Positions 22,032 to 32,389 of a stretch of DNA of 64,000 nucleotides are shown piece by piece. How positions within the stretch are numbered: the first letter of the stretch is position 1; each line of letters begins with the position of its first letter. The notes beneath the pieces are model-generated. The model was not told where the DNA came from. It ran no database searches and worked only from the letters and a program-made list of their open reading frames with translations. Both the position numbers and the translations under genes were made by a program. Source of the stretch: Rhipicephalus microplus (Eukaryota; Arthropoda; Arachnida; Ixodida; Ixodidae); NCBI RefSeq assembly GCF_043290135.1, contig NC_134709.1, positions 70,732,456 through 70,796,455 of the forward strand, written 5' to 3'.

Positions 22032-25000
22032 TTAATACTTGTCAGCAATCCCGCTGTCTTGTAAAAAACGTGTTAATGCTTTTAAAGCGTGGGACTGTAA
22101 AACTCCAGTTGGCCACGGGCCCAGAAGTTTTTTCATGCTAAATGGTCTGTGGTCCAATGCGAACAGTTCGCACTTAAGACGGCGTCTCGGCGTGTCATGA
22201 TGTGGACAGTCTATGAGAAGGGGACAGACGTCTTCATCTATAAATCCACATTCGCATTCGGGAGTTTCAGTTCTGCCGATTCTGTGCAAAAAATGTTTTG
22301 TGTATGCGGTGCCTAGCCTCAATCGGTGAATTAGAGTTTCCATCCTTCTATCTAATGCCAGCGTAATTTTGAATTGAATACATGGATCGATGTGATATAA
22401 ATCGCAGCTCTTTGTACTTTGGTCAAACCAAGCAGTTTTGCTCATTCTGAAAGTTGTATTCTTTATAATACTGCGCAATTCTTTTTTCGAAATTGGTAAA
22501 GAAATAGTAACGTCTTTACGATGTGCTTGTCGTGCTGCTTCATCGGCAGCTGTGTTTGCAGGAATGTTGCAGTGGCCAGGTATCCACTGGAATTTGATCT
22601 CATGTTGCGCCCTCTTTGCTTTGGTGAGCTCCTTCAGCGTTTCGTATGTCACACTATCACTTATTACTGCACTGTTTGTACTGGAGAGTGATCTTAATGC
22701 GGCCTGTGAGTCACTCAAAATTACCCATTTTCTAGCGTCTGCTACCGTGTTTATAAACTTTAGAGCATACAGAATAGCGAAGAGCTCAGATGCAGTAGAT
22801 GACGTCATGCGACATAATTTAAATGATTCCTGAATATTGAGCTGTGGTATGATAAATGCCGATGTTGAAGACGTTGTAGTACTTGAGCCATCTGTGTAAA
22901 TATGTATGTACCCTGGATACCGCATGTGTATCTGATAAAGCGCTAGTTGTTGAGCAGCTTGGATGAACATGTCTCTCTTTCTGATAATGCCATCCACTGA
23001 GAATTCAATGCTTGGTATTACAAGCAGCCATGGAGGATAGTCCATTTCAGAGCTCCAAAATTCATTTCTGGGCAATATATGTACATTACTCTGTACATCG
23101 TTATGAGCATTGCTTTTATCTCTTAGTAAAATCTGCTGTGCCAATGGGTGGTCCCTGTGTTGCGTCTGTAAGCGAAAAAAATGGCGGCATATTTCAATTG
23201 TTCTCATGACTGGAAAGGGTGGTTGTCGAGTCTCTGCTATGACAAGGCTGCTGGAAGTCGCTCGTGGAACACCTATGCAGATGCGCATTCCCCTAGCTAA
23301 TAGTCTTTGAAGTCGCCCCTCTGAAGTGCGGGAAAGGCCGTGTAACACTGCTGCAGAATATGCAACTTTTTGTCGTATTAAAGCATTGTGAACAGCGAGC
23401 ATGGATGATACAGATCCACCCCATGATGTCCCAGCAATTCTGCGGAGTATATTCACTAGCGTATTCACCTCGTTTTCGAGTTTCTTTATGTGAGGTGCCC
23501 ATGATAGCTGCCTATCCAGTATTACTCCGAGAAACCTATGCTGTGTCACAATCATTAGTGGTTCTTCTTCTAAATTGAGATTGAAGTTCTTTAACTTCTT
23601 ACGGGTGAAGGGCAATACAGCTGTCTTTGCGTGCGATAGAATCATTCCTCTTTCTTTTAAAAAGTTGTTGATAATATTTATTCCGTCCTGCAATGCAACC
23701 TGAATTAACCGTATGTCCGTGCCAGATGCCCAAATGCACACATCATCTGCATATAAGGAGTATTTCAACCTGGAAGGCAGTCTTTTAGCTAAATCAGCCA
23801 TAACACAGTTGAAAAGGAAAGGGCTGAGTACGCTTCCTTGTGGCGCTCCCTGTCTGACGTCGTGTTCTGCACTTTTTCCTTCGCTCGTCTGAATGAATAT
23901 TTTACGGCCTGATAAAATTCGGATACCCACCGCAAAGACCTGCCGGACAGTCCATGTTCCAACATACTCAGCAGAACATGAGTGTGAGTGACTGTGTCAA
24001 ATGCCCTTTTGATATCCAAGAACACTGCGACCGTCAAACTACCACAGGCGCGTTCATGCTCCACATACGTTACTAAGTCCAGTATTGCATTCATTGTGCA
24101 TCTCTGTTTCCTAAAACCTGTCAAGTAGTTGGAGAACACACCAGTTCTGTTGCACCACCATTGAAGTCGCGCATCAATCATTTTTTCTATTACCTTACAT
24201 AAACAGCTTGTCAGACTGATTGGACGGAAGGATTCAAGGTTCAAGGGCGTCTTAGCCGGTTTTAAGATCGAAATGATGCGAGCAGACTTCCAAGACTCGG
24301 GTACAATTTCTTGCGTCCATAGATTATTGTAAATATCTAAGAGAATAGTTGTTCCTGTGGGCCCAAGGTTCTTTAGCATATTGTACGTAATGCCGTCCGG
24401 TCCAGGGGCCGATTTTTGACGACATGATGCTATAGCACAATGCAGCTCCCTTAACGTAAATACAGGGTCTAGTTGAGGATGCTGGGCCCAAAAGCTAGCA
24501 TTAATTTTCTGGTTGGCTAACGCGACAGAATTATCAAATAATGCACATTGTGATGCGGCGGGCCTACTGATAAGTTGACAAAATTCATCTGCTACCACAG
24601 CTTCCAGTTTGTCCAAGGCTACAGCAAGAGCATGAAATGGGAAGCTCTGTGAAACATGGCCACTAAGTGCTCGAATTACAAGCCAAACTCTTGGAACAGG
24701 TGTGTGGGGAGAGAGCGTGCCACAGAAATCACGCCAGCGTCGTTTACCTAAATTTTCTAGCCGTCCGCGCATTACACTGTGGATTTTCTGTGCAATTTTG
24801 TATGCTTCTAAACTTCCGCTGCGTCGATATGCCCTTTCTGAACGTCGTCTGATGGCTCTTAGATGTTCATACTCTCCATCGACTGCAGCATAGTCTTTTG
24901 GAATCGGGACTTTCTTTGTACATTTATTCGCATTATCTTGCAGAAATTCAGTAAAGCTTTCAACTGTCGTGAGGTCACTATTTTGGTTTGTTAGGTGGTG

Positions 25001-25718
25001 CCGAAAAGCTTTCCAGTTCGTCAGTTTGCTGTAGCGTCTGGTGTCGTCTTTTCGCAATTAGGGGTGATTTATTAGAATGGAAAAATGGTCACTCCCACGT
25101 GTTTCTACATCCGTTGTCCATACCACATCATTCACTAGATCTTGGGAACACAAGGTTACATCGATGCAACTAGAGTAATTATGCCCTCGGACAAAAAGTT
25201 GGGGAGCCGTCATTTAAAATATTCAAATTGCATTTGTCTGCAGCACACTCAACAATGTTCCCACGTGCATCACATCGATCACTACCCCAGATTATATTGT
25301 GCGCATTAAAGTCTCCGCATATAAACGTATATAAATGAGAAATGTTGAAGATATTTGTTAGCTCTTCTACCAAGATGCGGCTTGAAGGTTGTAGGTAAAA
25401 ATTGATCACTGTAACGCACTGCTCACCAAAGGATACTTTGCAAGCGACGAATGCCGGGAAGTCCGAATCACTTGAGTGAACTTGATGAGAAGGTAGGTCC
25501 TTTCTGATGCACAAATGTACTCTGCTAGGACCACTTCGACGAGATGACTTATATATCACGTAGTTGGAGAGGCGGAAATCATCATTCATTCCTGCCTCTT
25601 GGATGCAAAGTGTTGGAAAATAATACGGCAGAAGGAGTTTACGGAAGTCAGCACACTTCCTTCGAAGACTATTGGCATTCCACTGGTATATGGAGACATC
25701 TTTGTAGCGCTTATTCAT
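22032..25718 (-). pseudogene. LINE A ORF2: endonuclease, reverse transcriptase, RNase H, broken
   Basis: The ATG at 25718 overlaps the ORF1 stop. Endonuclease: QWNANSLRRK, IQEAG, FICGDFNAHN. A frame change near 25185 moves the rest, with DVETRGSDHFSIL, into another frame; a TAA near 25060 follows. Reverse transcriptase runs from about 25057 (FRPISLTSCLCKVIEKMI, FLDIKRAFDTV). A second frame change near 23930 returns to the first frame, with QGAPQGSVLSPFLFN and catalytic YADD. RNase H (about 22900-22500) keeps all four acidic positions: YTDGSS, ASELFAIL, LSDSQAAL, NTAADEAAR. The end has a CxC..C knuckle and HRPFSMKKLLGPWP. The lesions are few, so the copy is fairly young. It would nick DNA and reverse transcribe its RNA at the nick. 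Confidence 0.9.
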
Positions 25719-27177
25719 ATGTTACTTGTCGCAGGTTTGACCCGGACTGTTGACACAATAGTGCTTCCAGAGGTAGCAGGGCTTTTACTTCTGGCAGGTT
25801 GTTTGCTTCCGGTAGAGCAGACAGGATTGCCTTAAGTGCTGCGAAAAGCATTGGCAGAATCAACTGCATGACTGGTGCAGAGGCACGGTCTCCATTGAAT
25901 GGTTGATTTTCTGAGGCCTGTTGAGAATGACGTGACGTTTCGATGTTGTAGTTGGGGCGAACACTGGCACTGTTGGTTTCGCTACTTTCCGGCAGAGGTC
26001 CCGTGGGCGTTCGCAACTTTGACGCGTATGTTGGGTTACTTGAAGGTACTTCTCGTGAGTGGTCTCTCGAGTGTGCTCTTGGCGGCTCTCTTGGCGGTTC
26101 TCTTGGCGTGTTTGTCGACTGTTGTTGTGGTGACCGCTGAGGTGGATCACGTACAGGATGAACAATCTCAAGGTTTGAAGATGGTTCATTGGGGCGTGGT
26201 TTTCTTCCATGAATGAGCTCATGCCGACGCATTTTTGCAGCAGCTTTACTTTGCGGGCAGCCTGAATATGAGGCAGCGTGATTACCTGCACAGTTTGCAC
26301 ACTTAGGCTGAAGAACAGACTTGCACTCCTTATGATGGTGTTCTTCTGAGCAGATCTTACACCGGCGTGTGTTGCGGGAACTTTTCGCCATGTGTCCGAA
26401 TCGCTGGCAGATATAGCACCGAAGTGCTGGGCCAAGATATTCTTCCACTGCGTGACTGGTGAATCCTAAGTAGATTCTTCCTGGAATCGGGCGGTCATCT
26501 CGAAAAGTCAGGATCACTGAGTGAAGTGGACGCGTCGTTACTCCTCCATCTTCCTGGCGGTAGTATCTTATTTGCCGTCGCGCCGATATAACCCCTGCAT
26601 CTCTCAAGTACTCTAGGAGTTGTTCATCTGAATACTGCAGAGGAACATGTTTTACTTTCCCAACGTTCCGAGTGCATGATTCTGGGATGAAAGGCTTAAC
26701 TTCCAAGCCACCTACATTTGAAAGCATCAAAAGACGCTTGGCTGAACTTAAGGAAGCAACGCTGACACTAAAGCTTCCATCTCTGGTCGTTCTGAATGAC
26801 TGCACTTTTTCTTTAGCAGCGGAAACTACTTCAGCTGACACTCGATTTGGGTTCACTTTCCAGAAGCTAGCACCTTCAGCTGTTGGACGAAAGACGACTG
26901 GGATACCCTCTGCTCGTTTCTTTTTATAAGTAACCAACGTAAATTGTTCATCTTCGCCCATGTCTTCTTCATCACTTAGGTAATAAGTTGACGTTTTATC
27001 GTCGAGAGGATTCTCTTCCAAGTGAGGCTTCTTGCTCTCAGCTTCATCGTCTTCCAATGCTGCTGTGCCCGCTGGAGCCATTTCGCGGTTGTGAATTTGC
27101 AAACGTGCCGGCTTTATGACGCTTGGACGCACCTGTAAGCCCCCAGGCTTTTCATTGTGTCCTGCAGTATCACTCAT
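25711..27177 (-). CDS. LINE A ORF1: zinc-knuckle gag-like protein
   Basis: The first ATG at 27177 (MSDTAGHNEKPG) gives 488 residues; the open frame extends upstream to 27231 without another ATG. The N-terminal third is acidic (LSDEEDMGEDEQF). A central fold follows (VFRPTAEGASFWKVNPNRVS, then SVSVASLSSAKRLLML), like the RNA-recognition-type domain of I-element ORF1. Next comes a zinc-knuckle block beginning CYICQRFGHMAKSS, with two more C/H clusters. In the first knuckle the last Cys of the CCHC pattern is Ser. The C-terminus is Pro/Arg-rich and then helical. The frame is intact. Its TAA (25713-25711) lies inside the ORF2 start region, suggesting translational reinitiation. Confidence 0.85.
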   Translation of the reverse strand: MSDTAGHNEKPGGLQVRPSVIKPARLQIHNREMAPAGTAALEDDEAESKKPHLEENPLDDKTSTYYLSDEEDMGEDEQFTLVTYKKKRAEGIPVVFRPTAEGASFWKVNPNRVSAEVVSAAKEKVQSFRTTRDGSFSVSVASLSSAKRLLMLSNVGGLEVKPFIPESCTRNVGKVKHVPLQYSDEQLLEYLRDAGVISARRQIRYYRQEDGGVTTRPLHSVILTFRDDRPIPGRIYLGFTSHAVEEYLGPALRCYICQRFGHMAKSSRNTRRCKICSEEHHHKECKSVLQPKCANCAGNHAASYSGCPQSKAAAKMRRHELIHGRKPRPNEPSSNLEIVHPVRDPPQRSPQQQSTNTPREPPREPPRAHSRDHSREVPSSNPTYASKLRTPTGPLPESSETNSASVRPNYNIETSRHSQQASENQPFNGDRASAPVMQLILPMLFAALKAILSALPEANNLPEVKALLPLEALLCQQSGSNLRQVTYE

Positions 27178-27460
27178 GTGGTTTAACGCACTTGGACGAG
27201 CATAAGGCTCGTGGCGATGGCTAGCAACCACCGTAGTGGTCGCGTACTAGCCAAGTCTTTGATAACGGAACCACGTACCTGTAGGGCACCGAGCCCTCGA
27301 AGTCTTCACCCGGCGTCTTGTTGGCACACCTCGAAGAAATGGATGTCAGCGTAATCGGTGCAGGAGCTCGATCGCATACGTCCGACGCCACTCGCGTCTC
27401 GGCTCGCTCTCGAGCCGATCTTCGCGCGTCCGCACTGGTCGGCACCTAGAGCGTCTCTCC

Positions 27461-27473
27461 CACAAACTGCAGT
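27461..27473. repeat. Right target-site duplication of LINE A
   Basis: CACAAACTGCAGT, identical to 21604-21616. LINE B ORF1 coding sequence continues directly from it. Confidence 0.92.
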
Positions 27474-28471
27474 GATCACGTTCGATGGACCAATACTGCC
27501 GCGCTTCGTGTACTACTACGGTGGCGAAATGCCGTGCGTGCCTTATCAACCCACACGGCAGTACTGTAAACTCTGCAAGAGCCAGGGACATAGGACGGAT
27601 GTTTGTCCCACACCAATGACAAAGGCGTGCAGTAACTGTCGCCTAAGAGACCCACCTGAGGACCACACTTGCGATCCGGAATGTGCTCTGTGCGGCGGAC
27701 GCCATCCCACGGCGGAATCGGAGTGCACCAAGAAACTCAAACGCGTCCCTCAAAAGGGCCGGTCGCTGCTGTCGCACCAACACAGCACACCAAAAACCAC
27801 TGGCATACTCAAGAGACGCTGGTTCAGCACGGACCGCGAGGACTCTGCACCGCTAGGCAGGGCCCGTTCCAGTTCCCGATTCAGATCTCGATCTACATCC
27901 CGATCCAGGTCCGGCTCTCGAGACTGCTCCAACTCCAGGAATGGTGGCCACAAGCAGGCCCAAGCAAAGCAACAACAGCACAAGGGCAAGAAGGCGCAGA
28001 AAAAGGAAGCGAAGAACCAGGTGAGCTGGGCAGCAAAATCCTCCCAACACTCACACCAAACACCACAACTCACGCGCTTAGAACGTGAGTTAGAGATAAT
28101 GCGGGTGAGAATAGGTGACCTAGAACGCGAAAATAGGGAACTAAAAAAGCAACAAACGCAGCACCCGCAACAAAACTCTATACCCACCCAGAATGGCCAG
28201 AAATCGCAGACGCAACCGAATGCAGGAGGTGACTCAATGATTACGTCGTCGATGCTGAAAGATACATTAAAAAAAGTTATACCGACAGTTATAGAGCAAG
28301 TAATGATAAATGTAGATAGAAAGCTCGAGATTCTGGACAAGAAAATCTAGGCACAACACGTCGAATTCACGAAAGCCTTGCGAAAGCATGCCACAGGCAT
28401 CAACATCAGAGAAAAAGCTGAGAAAATTTACAACAAGCCCGGATTGTCGGCCATGAACCAGGAGACGCATA

Positions 28472-31400
28472 ATGGCTAATCATCAAACGCAGCGGTCAGA
28501 AAAGTGCGAAATATGGCAGTGGAACTGCCGTGGTTTCAGGCGGAAAAGAGGGCAGCTGTTGCAGCTGGTGGCGTTGCAACAAAAGCCACCTGCTGTCATA
28601 GCAGTCCAGGAAGCCGGAACACAACCAAAATTACGGGGCTACGAAACTTATAGTACCGAGGACGCAGAATGGGAAGTTGCTACATTAGTCGATAACTCAA
28701 TTACAGCAATATGTCATCAGCCCATTGAAGAGGCGAATATCCCGCATATCATAACAGAAATAACCTACAAAGGAAGCCATGGAAAGAGCGCCTTCATACC
28801 TAATATCTATAGTCCCCCAAGACAAAAGAGAGCAACGTTCGACAAGATCTTTCAAGAGACAGCAAAACTGGCGAAAGGGAATCCATTAATCATAGTTGGG
28901 GACTTTAATGCCAGGCATGCAAGCTGGGGATATAAGATGCAAGACACCAAAGGCAAGAATATCGCAAGACAAATAGAGAAACAGGAAATGACTCTGTTAA
29001 CTGACCCTGCGATAACAACGAGGTTAGGCAACAGCGTATCCAGGGACACAAGTCCAGACTTGACGATAGTACAAAACTGCCACAGCGTGAACTGGTACAA
29101 CACCCTTGAAAACCTGGGCAGTGATCATTACATACTAAGCACCACAATCCGCACCAGCCGAATCAGCAAACACATCGGCACAGCCAAAATTACAGACTGG
29201 CACGCATATAGAAAAGCGCTAAAAGTGCACGTGACCGCCATAGACGACTTGAACGAGTGGTGCAAAGTAATTCCAAATGAAAAGCAAATGTACACCAAAC
29301 CTGTCACCAGAACAGATGATACCCCTGAAGTAGACGCTCACCTTCTCCACCTGTGGGAAGCAAGAAGAAGCCTCACTAAAAGATGGAAAAGGCAAAAGCG
29401 AAATAAGAAACTCAAAGCGAAATTTGAAGAAATAACACAGCAAGCCGAACAGTACGCTAATGAACTCGCGACAGCCAACTGGGAACAATTTTGCGATTCA
29501 CTAAATGGAACCCTAGGAACAGCAAAGACATAGAATATCCTAAGAGCCATGATTGACCCTCTGAAAATTAAACTCGAAGGGCAAAAATCTCTAGAAAGAT
29601 TATTGCACACATATTCAGGCACTAGATATGACCTGCTTCAAGACATCTATATTAAGTGTTTCGGCGCCCGAGCCATCACAGCCCCTTACCAGGCTAAATA
29701 CACTGGGCTCCCAAACTCAGAACTGGATGCACCTTTCACGCATGCCGAGGTCAGAGCGGCAATCGTCAGCATGAAACGCAACACAGCGCCTGGGGTGGAC
29801 CAAATCACCAATGCCATGATTCGCCACATGAATGACGAAGCCATAACAGCGCTTCTAAACTTCATTAACAAACACTGGGTGAATGGCACTATACCACAGC
29901 AATGGAAGCATGCTGTAATAATTATGATACCCAAACCAGGAGAGAAATTGGCAATAGAAAACCTCAGGCCAATCTCTCTTACCTCGCGCTTAGGCAAAGT
30001 GTTTGAGAGATTAATGAATGCCAGACTTCAACGGCACCTTGAACAAAATAACTTGTTGCCAAACACCATGTTTGGTTTCCGCTCGAACCTTTCGACACAG
30101 GACATCCTTCTGCTTTTAAAGGAGGAAGTACTAACAATTGTTCCAAAAGCAGGAGAAAACATTGTCATGGCCATCGACATAAAAGGCGCTTTTGACAACG
30201 TAAGCCATAAGGCCATATTAGATGGGCTAGCAGCGACAAACTGTGGTCAAAGGACGTACAAATATGTACAGAACTTCCTTACTAAAAAAACCGCTGTTAT
30301 CAGGTTAGGAGAACACGAATCCAATGTCTTCCACCCACCGAGCAAAGGCACACCACAAGGCGCTGTGTTCTCGCCTACGCTTTTCAACATAGCCATGATT
30401 GGTCTAGCCAAAAAACTGGAAGGTATTCCCGACATCCGACACTCCTTCTATGCGGATGACATCACTCTATGGACAACCAAAGGTAGCTTGGCGGAAAAAG
30501 AAGAGCGGCGTCAACTGGCAGCTAAAACCATCGAAGATTACACTAAAGAAAGGGGGCTTCAGTGCTCAGCAGACAAATCGGAACTCATTCGGTTCTCCAA
30601 GAGTAAAAAACAAAGGACAGACCCGAGCCTCCGCCTTGAGGTCAAGCTAGACAGCAATACTATACCAAAGAAAACAACTGTTCGGATCTTAGGGATGTGG
30701 TTACAGTCCAATCAGCGATGTCTCCACACACTGAATATGCTTAAACGAACAGCTCAACAAATTGTTCGTATAATAGTTCGAATAACGAACAATCGTGCTG
30801 GACTGAAAGAACAAGACGTGCTTCGTTTGGTAAAGAGCTTAGTCATCAACAGACTAACATACTCGCTACCCTACCACAACATGAATAGAGAGGAGAAAGA
30901 AAAAGCAGACAAAATAATAAGGATGGCGTATAAAGCGGCTCTGCGACTACCACAAAGCACTTCAACTGCGAAGCTATTAGCGCTCGGACTTCACAATACA
31001 TTTGATGAGTTGGCTGAGGCACAAGTAACCACCCAGATTAACCGCCTGCTACAGACGACAACCGGCAGAAAACTTCTTCAGAGGATCGGCCTCGGCGAAC
31101 AAGTACAGGCACATGGAAGAGCTAAGGAATTGTCGTGCTCAGTCAGAGCCTGGTACAAAATATGCCCCCTACCGAAGAACATGGACCCAGTTTTACATGC
31201 TGGAAGACGTAAAGCAAGAGCCGTTTACATAGATAAACAGACAAAATATCTGAATACGGCGAGATTTACTGACGCTGCACCATATCAGGCAAATGCAAAG
31301 AACATGGTGGCCGTGGTCACAGACCGAAAAGGAAACGTCACAAGTTGTGCCTCCGTAGCCCAAGCCTCTATCACAGAAGCGGAGGAGATAGCGATCGCGC

Positions 31401-32056
31401 TGGCAATCAGGGAGGGCAGGGAGTGAAAAGCCCCAATGACAATAATCACAGACTCGAAGGCCGCATGTAGAAATTACAAAAAAGGTAGAATATGTATGAA
31501 GGCCTTCCAAATTCTAACCAAAGCTCACAAGGACTTCCCAATTGAATACACCCAAACCATTATCTGGGCGCCAGGGCACGAGGGCGTCACCGGGAATCAG
31601 TTTGCGGATGAGGCGGCTCGAGGCTTCACAGATTACCGAGCTTCCTTGCACACTGCAATAGAGGATCCAACGCCCCTAGACCCTAACTTTGGTGCAATTC
31701 TTCAGTACTACAAGGACAATAGAAAAGTGTATCCAGCACCGCATAAGAAACTTACAGCAATGGAATCGGTGGCATTACGCAGAATCCAAACAAACACATA
31801 CACGAACTTACACAGGTCGTGTAGTCTGCATGTAGTCTACCGCACAGCATACAAAGATATATGTCCGTGGTGTGGGGCCAGACCAACTCTGTTTCACATC
31901 ACGTGGGAGTGTACGCATCACAATGAAGAACACCACAACATGAACAACACAGAGGAACAATGGGAGGCGCTGCTGTCGAGCTCGGCCATTGTTGATCAGC
32001 GCTGGCTGGTCCAACGGGTAGAGATGATGGCTAGGGCCAGTGGAGCCCTGGAATAG
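28472..32056 (+). pseudogene. LINE B ORF2: endonuclease, reverse transcriptase, RNase H, with two nonsense codons
   Basis: A single frame of 1194 codons runs from the ATG at 28472 to TAG at 32054-32056, interrupted only by TAG at 29531-29533 and TGA at 31424-31426. Endonuclease: QWNCRGFRRK, VQEAG, IVGDFNARHASWG, GSDHYIL. Reverse transcriptase: APGVDQITNAM, NLRPISLTSRLGKVFERLM, AIDIKGAFDNV, GTPQGAVFSPTLFN and catalytic FYADDI. RNase H: RFTDAAPY, ITEAEEIAIALAI, IITDSKAAC (after the TGA) and GNQFADEAARG supply the four acidic residues. The C-terminal knuckle is CPWCGARPTLFHITWEC. With no frameshifts, the copy decayed only recently. Two point changes would account for the whole loss of function. 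Confidence 0.92.
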
Positions 32057-32092
32057 GGGCCCGACCATTTGGAAGGCTCCGCGTTAGGCGCA

Positions 32093-32112
32093 AATAAAGT
32101 TTTCTCTCTCTC
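32093..32112 (+). terminator. LINE B polyadenylation signal and (TC)n end
   Basis: AATAAA at 32093-32098 is followed by a pyrimidine run ending in TCTCTCTCT. It lies 37 nt after the ORF2 stop and directly before the MITE inverted repeat. Confidence 0.6.
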
Positions 32113-32364
32113 TTCCCCGAGGGTGAACATGGTTAAGTGCGAATGCACGGGGTGATGCTATGAGGGGTATTTATTAATTCGCACTATTATATTTATTAAT
32201 CACACTATGGTGCCTTTATGGTGTAATGGTTCCTGGGAATCGCAATTTGATCACACGGGGGAGTTTACGTTAACTCACTGGCGAATGCCAACGGATTTTA
32301 ACTTTACTCCCCCTCATAGCATCACCCCGTGCATTCGCACTTAATCATGTTCACCCTCGGGGAA
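32113..32364. mobile_element. MITE with 55-bp terminal inverted repeats
   Basis: The left arm 32113-32167 begins TTCCCCGAGGGTGAACATGG and is the reverse complement of 32310-32364 with a single mismatch. The interior of about 140 bp is AT-rich and has no open frame. It sits exactly at the end of LINE B, so one of the two may have been the target of the other. No clear target duplication is visible because the left flank is a (TC)n run. The superfamily is not evident. Confidence 0.85.
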
Positions 32365-32389
32365 ATGCTTGGCAGTTTTATTACTCATG

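Larger units (their letters stand above)
21617..27460 (-). mobile_element. LINE A: full-length I-type non-LTR retrotransposon
   Basis: A 5.84-kb element on the minus strand lies between perfect 13-bp copies of CACAAACTGCAGT. On the minus strand its 3' end reads AATAAATAAAAAAA directly before the duplication, so it ends in a short A-rich tail with a polyadenylation signal. It has a leader of about 280 nt (27460-27178), ORF1 (27177-25711), ORF2 overlapping by 8 nt (25718-22032), and a 3' untranslated region of about 410 nt. ORF2 encodes endonuclease, reverse transcriptase, RNase H and a C-terminal knuckle. Two frameshifts and a nonsense codon in ORF2 disable this copy. Confidence 0.93.
19854..28479 (+). 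pseudogene. LINE B ORF1: zinc-knuckle gag-like protein, split by two insertions
   Basis: The first ATG at 19854 opens MPTRHAKPRGEAERG; the frame stays open to about 20160, where the Helentron-like insertion lies. It resumes in the same frame at about 20988 (DSAEERDDEAKNGQWQVAMS) through a central domain (MKIIMRPRPGLVVKELKAYQ) to GQSQTAV at 21616, where LINE A is inserted. It resumes again at 27461-27474 (QTAVITFDGPILPRFVYYYG), followed by three C/H knuckle blocks (CKLCKSQGHRTDVC and two more), an Arg/Ser-rich segment, and a coiled coil (RLERELEIMRVRIGDLEREN). A TAG at 28348-28350 precedes the true stop TAA at 28477-28479. Predicted role: packaging LINE RNA. Confidence 0.82.
19640..32112 (+). 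mobile_element. LINE B: I-type non-LTR retrotransposon, interrupted by two later insertions
   Basis: The reconstructed order of segments is: leader and ORF1 start (to about 20155), ORF1 middle (about 20988-21616), ORF1 end and ORF2 (27461-32056), and a short 3' untranslated region with AATAAA at 32093-32098 ending in a (TC)n run at about 32112. Removing the Helentron-like insertion (20155-20987) and LINE A (21617-27460) leaves an element of about 5.8 kb in one orientation and, for ORF1, one reading frame. ORF2 has endonuclease, reverse transcriptase and RNase H, which points to the I group. The 5' limit is approximate. Confidence 0.88.

Noticed and set aside
25860..26435. 191-codon minus-strand frame overlapping LINE A ORF1
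   Set aside because: It is an alternative frame of the zinc-knuckle region. The ORF1 frame has the domain structure and this one does not.
27358..27460. N-terminal 34 residues of the open frame that starts at 27358
   Set aside because: They are antisense leader sequence of LINE A that happens to be in frame. The true ORF1 sequence of LINE B resumes at 27461.
27750..28340. 196-codon minus-strand frame rich in Cys and Phe
   Set aside because: It is the shadow of the Arg/Ser- and Gln-rich C-terminal part of LINE B ORF1 on the opposite strand.
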